The position numbers were made by a program, and so were the translations under genes. A stretch of 64,000 nt of DNA from NCBI GenBank assembly GCA_025463055.1, contig JAOAPV010000064.1, forward strand, positions 1 through 64,000, read 5' to 3'. Position 1 is the stretch's first letter. Each line of letters opens with the position of its first letter. Positions 58,424 through 64,000 of this stretch are shown one piece after another. The stretch comes from Candidatus Acidiferrum typicum. Lineage in GTDB: Bacteria > Acidobacteriota > Terriglobia > Acidiferrales > UBA7541. The notes under the pieces are model-generated. The model made no database searches, was not told where the DNA came from, and was given only the letters and a program-made list of their open reading frames with translations.

Positions 58424-59695
58424 TTGCCTTCCAACCTGCTCATCACTGGTGCCTCGCAGTTGCTGACGCTTCGCGGACGGGCTCCGCGTCGGGGCAAAGC
58501 CCTTTCCGACCTCGGCATCCTTAAGAACGGCGCAGTGCTGATCCGCGATGGCGTGATTGCCGCTGTGGGCACTCGCGCGGAGCTTGAATCACTGCCCGAA
58601 ACGCGCGCTGCAGAGAAACTCGACATGGGCGGGCGCGTGGTGCTGCCGGGATTTGTCGATTCGCATACCCACCTGATTCATGCTGCCAGCCGCGCGGAAG
58701 AATACGAACTGAAGATTGCCGGGGCGAGCTATGAAGAGATTGCGCGCAAGGGCGGCGGGATTCTGAATTCCGTGAAGAAGTTGCGTGCGGCTACGTCAGA
58801 GGCCTTGAAGAAGCGCGCGCATGCGGCATTGCGGGAATTTGCAGCGCATGGAACTACTACGCTGGAGGCCAAGAGTGGGTACGGCTTGGACGTTGCGAGC
58901 GAGTTAAAGATACTTCGTTTGCATAAAGAGTTGAGCGGTGAACAGCCGCTTGAAATCGTATCGACATTTCTTGGCGCGCATGTTGTGCCAGCGGAGTATC
59001 GCAATAGGCTGGGAGGCGCCGAACGATACGTTGCGCTCCTGACCGAGACGCTGATCCCGGAAGTGGCTGGGGAAAAGCTGGCTGAATTCTGCGACGTTTT
59101 CTGCGAGCGGGGAGCGTTTTCCCTCAAACAGTCAAAAGAGATTTTGCAAGCGGGCAAGGAAAGCGGCATGCTTCCGCGCATTCACGCGGAACAGCTTACA
59201 CGCACGGGTGCTACGCGATTGGCCGTGAAACTGGGAGCGGTGAGCGCTGACCACCTAGAGCAAGTCAGTAAAGCCGATATAGCTGCACTGGCCAAATCGA
59301 ATACCGTGGCCACGTTGCTGCCTGGGTGCGATTTCCACCTGGGACTAAGCAAATACGCGCCTGCGCGTGAGCTGATCGAAGCCGGAGCCATCGCCGCGCT
59401 CGCGACGGACTATAATCCGGGCACGAGCCCAACCATGAGCATGCCTATGATTTTGTCGCTGGCGTGCACGCAATTGCGCATGAGTCCGGCGGAAGCGATC
59501 GCGGCGGCGACGATTAATGCTGCGTGTTCCTTGCGGCGGGATAACAGAATTGGCTGTCTCGAGGTGGGCAAGCAAGCGGACATTGCGGTGTTTGACCTCG
59601 ACGACTATCGAGAAATTCCCTACTACTTTGGCGTGAACAAATGCTGGATGACGCTGAAGAAGGGCCGGCCTGTTTTTCAAACTGCGCACACGTGA
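58424..59695 (+). CDS. hutI: Imidazolonepropionase (TTG start likely, uncertain)
   Basis: VVLPGFVDSHTHLIHAASRAEEYELKIAGASYEEIA, KSGYGLD, ATDYNPGTSP. Confidence 0.94.
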   Translation: MPSNLLITGASQLLTLRGRAPRRGKALSDLGILKNGAVLIRDGVIAAVGTRAELESLPETRAAEKLDMGGRVVLPGFVDSHTHLIHAASRAEEYELKIAGASYEEIARKGGGILNSVKKLRAATSEALKKRAHAALREFAAHGTTTLEAKSGYGLDVASELKILRLHKELSGEQPLEIVSTFLGAHVVPAEYRNRLGGAERYVALLTETLIPEVAGEKLAEFCDVFCERGAFSLKQSKEILQAGKESGMLPRIHAEQLTRTGATRLAVKLGAVSADHLEQVSKADIAALAKSNTVATLLPGCDFHLGLSKYAPARELIEAGAIAALATDYNPGTSPTMSMPMILSLACTQLRMSPAEAIAAATINAACSLRRDNRIGCLEVGKQADIAVFDLDDYREIPYYFGVNKCWMTLKKGRPVFQTAHT

Positions 59696-59754
59696 GTGGC
59701 TGGCCTGCGCAAAATCTCCTATGATGAATGTGGCGAAAATGAGGACCCAGCTTG

Positions 59755-61296
59755 ATGAAACGATTGATTGAGTGCGTGCCGAATTTTTCCGAAGGACGCG
59801 ACGCGGCTAAGGTGGATGCGATTGTCGCGTCCATGAGCAAGGTGCCGGGAGTTTACGTGCTCGATCGCGAGATGGACGCCGACCACAACCGCAGCGTGGT
59901 TACGCTGGCCGGCGATCCCGATGCGGTTGCCGAAGCGGCGCTGCTCGGCGTCGGAAAAGCGCTGCAGTTGATCGATTTGACCAAGCACAGCGGAGCGCAT
60001 CCACGCATCGGGGCGACGGACGTGGTGCCATTCATTCCCATCGAGGGGATCGCGCTGGAAGATTGCGTGGCTTTGGCGCGACGGGTAGGAGAGGAAATCT
60101 GGAAGCGCTACCGCATACCGGTCTATTTTTACGAGGCTGCCGCCAAACTGCCCGAGCGTACGAACCTCGAGAATATTCGGCGAGGACAATTCGAAAAGCT
60201 TCGCGAAGAGATGAAGCGCGATCACAGTCGCTTGCCGGACGTCGGCGAGCCAAAGTTGCATCCGACCGCGGGGGCTACCGTGGTTGGGGCGCGCAAGTTC
60301 TTGATCGCTTACAACGTGAACCTCAACACCCCCGACGTGGGCATCGCGAATAAAATTGCCAAGGCTATTCGCTTCTCCTCTGGCGGGTTGCGTTATGTGA
60401 AATCGATGGGCGTCGAGCTAAAAGCTCGCAATCTGGCGCAAGTTTCCATCAATCTCACCGATTTTGAGCAGACGCCGATGCACCGCGTCTACGAAATGGT
60501 GAAACGGGAAGCCGCACGGTACGGCGCGATTCCGGTGGGCAGCGAAATCGTCGGACTGATCCCGAAGAAAGCCATCGAAATGGCCACCGACTATTTTTTG
60601 CAGGTCGAGAATTTTTCGCCGGCGCAGGTTTTCGAAAACAGACTGCAAGCCGCACTCACGGGCGAGTCACTGACGCCGGTTTCGAAACAGGGCAAGCTGG
60701 CCAGCCTAGCGGAACCATTTTTGGAAGCTGTTGCCGCGCCAACAGCGACACCCGGCGGTGGGAGCGTTTCCGCGTTGGCGGGAGCGCTTGCGGCGTCGCT
60801 CGGCCAGATGGTCGCGGGACTCTCGCGCAAAAAGAAATCGCAAGCGGCATTTGTGAATCAGCTTTCGGAAGCGCTCGATCAAATGCGCCGCAATGTTGTG
60901 GAGCTTGCGGAAGCGATCGACCGCGACGCGGCGTCGTATGACGCCGTTATGGCAGCTTACAAATTACCGCAAGAGAGCGCCGAGGAAAAGCGCCTGCGCG
61001 ATGACACTATACAGGGGGCCACGCGCGGAGCTGCTGAAGTTCCGCTGCAAGTGGCGGAGCGCAGCGTTGCGCTTTTCGAACGCCTGGGACAACTTGCACC
61101 TATCGCTGCGGCATCCATGAAGTCAGACTTAGAGGTGGCGCGACTGATGGCCGCCGCCAGTGCGCGAGGCGCTTTGGCCAACGTGGAGATCAATCTGGAC
61201 AGCATCACCGATGCGAATTACGTGGCATCAATGCGAGCCAAAAGCGCGGCACTGCGCGAGCGTTTGGCGGAGACCTCTCGCTCCATTAGCGCATGA
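59755..61296 (+). CDS. ftcD: Glutamate formimidoyltransferase fused to formimidoyl-THF cyclodeaminase
   Basis: LIECVPNFSEGRD...SGAHPRIGATDVVPFIP formiminotransferase; C-term TATPGGGSVSALAGALAASLGQMVAGLSRKKK cyclodeaminase. Confidence 0.94.
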   Translation: MKRLIECVPNFSEGRDAAKVDAIVASMSKVPGVYVLDREMDADHNRSVVTLAGDPDAVAEAALLGVGKALQLIDLTKHSGAHPRIGATDVVPFIPIEGIALEDCVALARRVGEEIWKRYRIPVYFYEAAAKLPERTNLENIRRGQFEKLREEMKRDHSRLPDVGEPKLHPTAGATVVGARKFLIAYNVNLNTPDVGIANKIAKAIRFSSGGLRYVKSMGVELKARNLAQVSINLTDFEQTPMHRVYEMVKREAARYGAIPVGSEIVGLIPKKAIEMATDYFLQVENFSPAQVFENRLQAALTGESLTPVSKQGKLASLAEPFLEAVAAPTATPGGGSVSALAGALAASLGQMVAGLSRKKKSQAAFVNQLSEALDQMRRNVVELAEAIDRDAASYDAVMAAYKLPQESAEEKRLRDDTIQGATRGAAEVPLQVAERSVALFERLGQLAPIAAASMKSDLEVARLMAAASARGALANVEINLDSITDANYVASMRAKSAALRERLAETSRSISA

Positions 61297-61348
61297 TCCC
61301 TGCGCAGTTCCGATATTTTGCTAGGCCAATGTTTGCAAGGAGAGATAC

Positions 61349-62404
61349 ATGAAATCGCCCATTCGAGCGGCCGCTACATCCACTGCGGCAACAGCCATTA
61401 TGAAACTGGCAGCCGTGCTTGCATTTGCGACTGCGACCTTGGTTGCGCCGCAATCTGCGCGCGCTAACCGGCTGGGCACGGACATCATCGCGCTATTCCC
61501 CAAGGAAGTCGGCGAGTTCGCCTACGCCGATTTGAAAAAAGCGCGCACGATGCCGTGGTTTCCGCAACTCCAGCAGCAGATGCTGCCCGACCGCTTCAAG
61601 CAGTTTGAAAAATTTCTCGCCACGGCAGGCGTCGATCCTAATTCGCAAGTGGAAGAACTTGCCTGGGGGCTTGTCGCGGAAGGCGTGAGCAGCAAGACCG
61701 AGGGTGCGGCATCCTCTGCGACTCCGACTGGCGAACAGATTGTGGGTGTCGCGCTGGGAAATTACAATCCAGACTCCACAGAGGCGTATTTCAAACGGCA
61801 GAAGTTACCCACGTTTAAGGCGCGCAACTACACGCTTTATGCTTTTGGGACGGGGGCAGGACCGAGCGATCTTTTTTTCCTCTTCATCGACTCGAGCACG
61901 GCGGCGTTCGGCCACCGGTCTGTACTCGAGAAAATGGTCGAGGTGCGGTTTGGCGCGGAGGAAGGGCTGCTGCGCAACGACAAAATTTTTCCGCTCATCA
62001 ACGAGGCTAACGGCAATGGGATAGTGTGGGCGGTGCTGAATCCGGCCTATACGCGCCTGGCTATGCAGCAGCTCGCGCCGGAAGTCGAGCAGTTTCCGGA
62101 AGCTGCGAAGCTCGTCTCGCGCATGCAAAACATGATCATCAACGTGAACGCCAGCAGCGGCATCGACGGAAAGTTTCAGGCCATCTGCGGTTCACCTGAA
62201 GATGCCAACACGATGGCGCAGTTGCTGCAGGCGGGCCTGCTCTATAAGCGATATCAGGCGGCTAAGGACAATCCGGAGATGGCGGATATGCTGGACAAAG
62301 CGCGCGTCGCGCCGTCGGGCGATCGCTTTATCCTCAACTTGACGCTCACCGACGATCAGATGGCTTCGCTGATCAAACACAACACATTCGCGTTGAAGAT
62401 GTAA
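61349..62404 (+). CDS. Secreted hypothetical protein
   Basis: Signal peptide, long coherent ORF, NRLGTDIIALFPKEVGEFAYADLKKARTMPWFPQ. Confidence 0.75.
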   Translation: MKSPIRAAATSTAATAIMKLAAVLAFATATLVAPQSARANRLGTDIIALFPKEVGEFAYADLKKARTMPWFPQLQQQMLPDRFKQFEKFLATAGVDPNSQVEELAWGLVAEGVSSKTEGAASSATPTGEQIVGVALGNYNPDSTEAYFKRQKLPTFKARNYTLYAFGTGAGPSDLFFLFIDSSTAAFGHRSVLEKMVEVRFGAEEGLLRNDKIFPLINEANGNGIVWAVLNPAYTRLAMQQLAPEVEQFPEAAKLVSRMQNMIINVNASSGIDGKFQAICGSPEDANTMAQLLQAGLLYKRYQAAKDNPEMADMLDKARVAPSGDRFILNLTLTDDQMASLIKHNTFALKM

Positions 62405-62431
62405 GAGAGAAAGCGCTCACGCTGCGAGGCG

Positions 62432-62845
62432 CTAACAGCGAGGCGTGGTCGGCGCGATATATTTCGTCAGCCGGGTGACCGCGATGCCATCTCTCGTTTC
62501 ATACTGTACCCGATCGACTCCTCCCAATACTGGTGAGCGACCCTGAGGTTTTCCTTGCGGGTTCCCGCTTTGTGGTGCAAGACCCGCGAGCGAGTCGAGA
62601 CCCACAGCCGGTGACGTGTCCCCTTCGCGAGACAGCGCTACTTCCAATCGGTCCGCCAAGCGCGTGAAGCTCACATCCAGGTGGGGATGCTCCTGCGTTA
62701 AATGCGCGAATGCTTCTTTGCAGGCGGCGACGACGGCAGTCTGCCAATCCGTAATGGCGGGACCTTCCAGTCCGGCTGCATCGGCAAAATAACGTGCTGC
62801 TCCGCCCGCGGCGGCCGCCAACCGCGCGTCCGCTTCAATCTGCAT
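62432..62845 (-). CDS. Hypothetical protein, possibly RsbW/anti-sigma HATPase-like
   Basis: MQIEADARLAAAAGGAARYFADAAGLEGPAITDWQTAVVAACKEAFAHL; N-terminal extension in track considered spurious. Confidence 0.55.
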   Translation of the reverse strand: MQIEADARLAAAAGGAARYFADAAGLEGPAITDWQTAVVAACKEAFAHLTQEHPHLDVSFTRLADRLEVALSREGDTSPAVGLDSLAGLAPQSGNPQGKPQGRSPVLGGVDRVQYETRDGIAVTRLTKYIAPTTPRC

Positions 62846-62855
62846 GTGAATACTC

Positions 62856-63041
62856 CTAGCTTCGGTAGCCACGGGTGTTCGCCAGGGGAACATCGCAGGC
62901 TTCCCGGCAATCAGGACAGTAGTGGAGCCCATCTGCGCAGAGGCGCACGTTGTGCTGGCCTTTGCAGATGGTGCAATACTTCTCGCAGGAGCAATGTTCT
63001 TCCGTCTTGTCGCACATGGCGCAGACGACGGGACCGGGCAT
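62856..63041 (-). CDS. Small Cys-rich zinc-ribbon-like protein
   Basis: MPGPVVCAMCDKTEEHCSCEKYCTICKGQHNVRLCADGLHYCPDCREACD. Confidence 0.75.
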   Translation of the reverse strand: MPGPVVCAMCDKTEEHCSCEKYCTICKGQHNVRLCADGLHYCPDCREACDVPLANTRGYRS

Positions 63042-63329
63042 GGGAGCCTCCAAGCAAAACTGTACCTGACGATGGCGACGCGCGGCAAGGCGCACGTCTT
63101 CTTAACGGGGCGAGTCCGCCTACGCAGCAGGTCAGCGTTCCCGCCCCGGTTGTCGATACCGCAATTGTAAGATTGCATTTTGTGACCGCGACATCGGCCC
63201 TTTGTGAGTTAGGTTACTCATAAGATTGGTGGGCCAAACTCTGGGGTAACGTTCAACTCGCCGTTTTCTATACTGACGTAATCGACGTTGAACAGGAGCA
63301 GAGCAGTCCATCCATTGGTAGTGGGCTCA

Positions 63330-64000
63330 ATGTCTATGTCATTGCAAGCATGGAACAATGCAAGGTCCGCTCGTAAGCTTCTTCTCGTAACGGGCAGCTT
63401 ACTTCTTGCAGGAACCTTTTTGATTGGCGCGCGCGCTTTGGATTTCACAGTGCCGTATCTGCCTCTCGCGATCGCCGGTGGTTTTGTTTTTTACTTACGC
63501 GCTTCTGCGAGGAGGGCAGAGATACTGCTTTGGCTTCTGCTTTCCGTTCTGTTCGGTTTAGCCGTAAGCCTACCGCTAAACGGCGATTGGATTCTTTTGG
63601 GCTCCGCCGTTCTTGCTTTGCCCGGACTGGCGGGGCTATTGCTACTCGCCTTGAGGTGTCTATGGTCAGAAGGACCAGAGCGGAGAACCGCGTATGGGTT
63701 CCTTGCCCCTGCGGCGTCCATGGTTTTCTTTGTGTTTTCCGCGCAGCGCGTTCTTAGCCTAGCCAATCTGCTCTATCCCAAGACGTTTGATCTCTACCTT
63801 TTTGCGGCGGACGGCTCATTTAGATGGCAGCCAAACTATGCCCTTTCCCGGGCAATGGTCCACTTTCCAATCTTCGCAATCATAGTAAAGCTAGCTTATG
63901 TTTCACTGCCCTTTGTGATGGCCGTGATCTATGCAATGCGTATCCCGAAGAACACAAAGCGTCCGTCATGGGACATGATCACAGTCTTTCTGCTTGCCGG
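63330..64000 (+). CDS. Multi-pass membrane protein, partial at window end (possibly PAP2/phosphatase-like)
   Basis: Open reading frame with no stop to base 64000 (absent from track): MSMSLQAWNNARSARKLLLVTGSLLLAGTFLIGARALDFTVPYLPLAIAGG... Confidence 0.7.
   Translation, partial: MSMSLQAWNNARSARKLLLVTGSLLLAGTFLIGARALDFTVPYLPLAIAGGFVFYLRASARRAEILLWLLLSVLFGLAVSLPLNGDWILLGSAVLALPGLAGLLLLALRCLWSEGPERRTAYGFLAPAASMVFFVFSAQRVLSLANLLYPKTFDLYLFAADGSFRWQPNYALSRAMVHFPIFAIIVKLAYVSLPFVMAVIYAMRIPKNTKRPSWDMITVFLLA

Noticed and set aside
1-64000. CRISPR array, prophage or integrative element
   Set aside because: No regularly spaced repeats, integrase, phage structural genes or transposase found; the tRNA-Gly is intact, with no adjacent integrase or duplicated 3' end seen.

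Overview
The 64 kb window looks like a chromosomal contig from a soil Acidobacteriota-type bacterium. That assignment is inferred from gene content: an Oar-like TonB receptor, DUF2911, PilZ-like and CHAT proteins. There are about 50 credible CDSs, one tRNA-Gly(CCC), several short palindromic or dispersed repeats and one gene remnant. I found no rRNA, CRISPR array, prophage or intact transposase. Two observations stand out. (1) On the minus strand (15253 down to 3150), a complete oligopeptide ABC transporter is joined by ATGA/TGATG overlaps to an ECF sigma factor and a 961-aa TPR-CHAT (caspase-like) protein. These are followed by a zinc-finger anti-sigma-like protein, a secreted subtilisin and an HD-GYP protein. 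It is a candidate peptide-uptake / protease / sigma / c-di-GMP signalling or conflict locus. (2) At 22680-23843 (minus), a thioredoxin/TlpA-like protein has an in-frame UGA at the redox-Cys position (WASW-U-GCR). A perfect 8-bp hairpin with a CGGGU loop starts 12 nt downstream and matches the bacterial SECIS pattern, so this is a strong selenoprotein candidate that the ORF track splits in two. Other items: an untracked 43-aa secreted Cys-rich peptide (CCASADCCASCSGCGK) next to a TonB receptor, a multi-stem structured leader upstream of a TonB-C gene, a palindromic repeat inside a beta-propeller CDS, a frameshifted esterase remnant, and a hut operon with a fused FtcD and an inserted NmrA-like gene.
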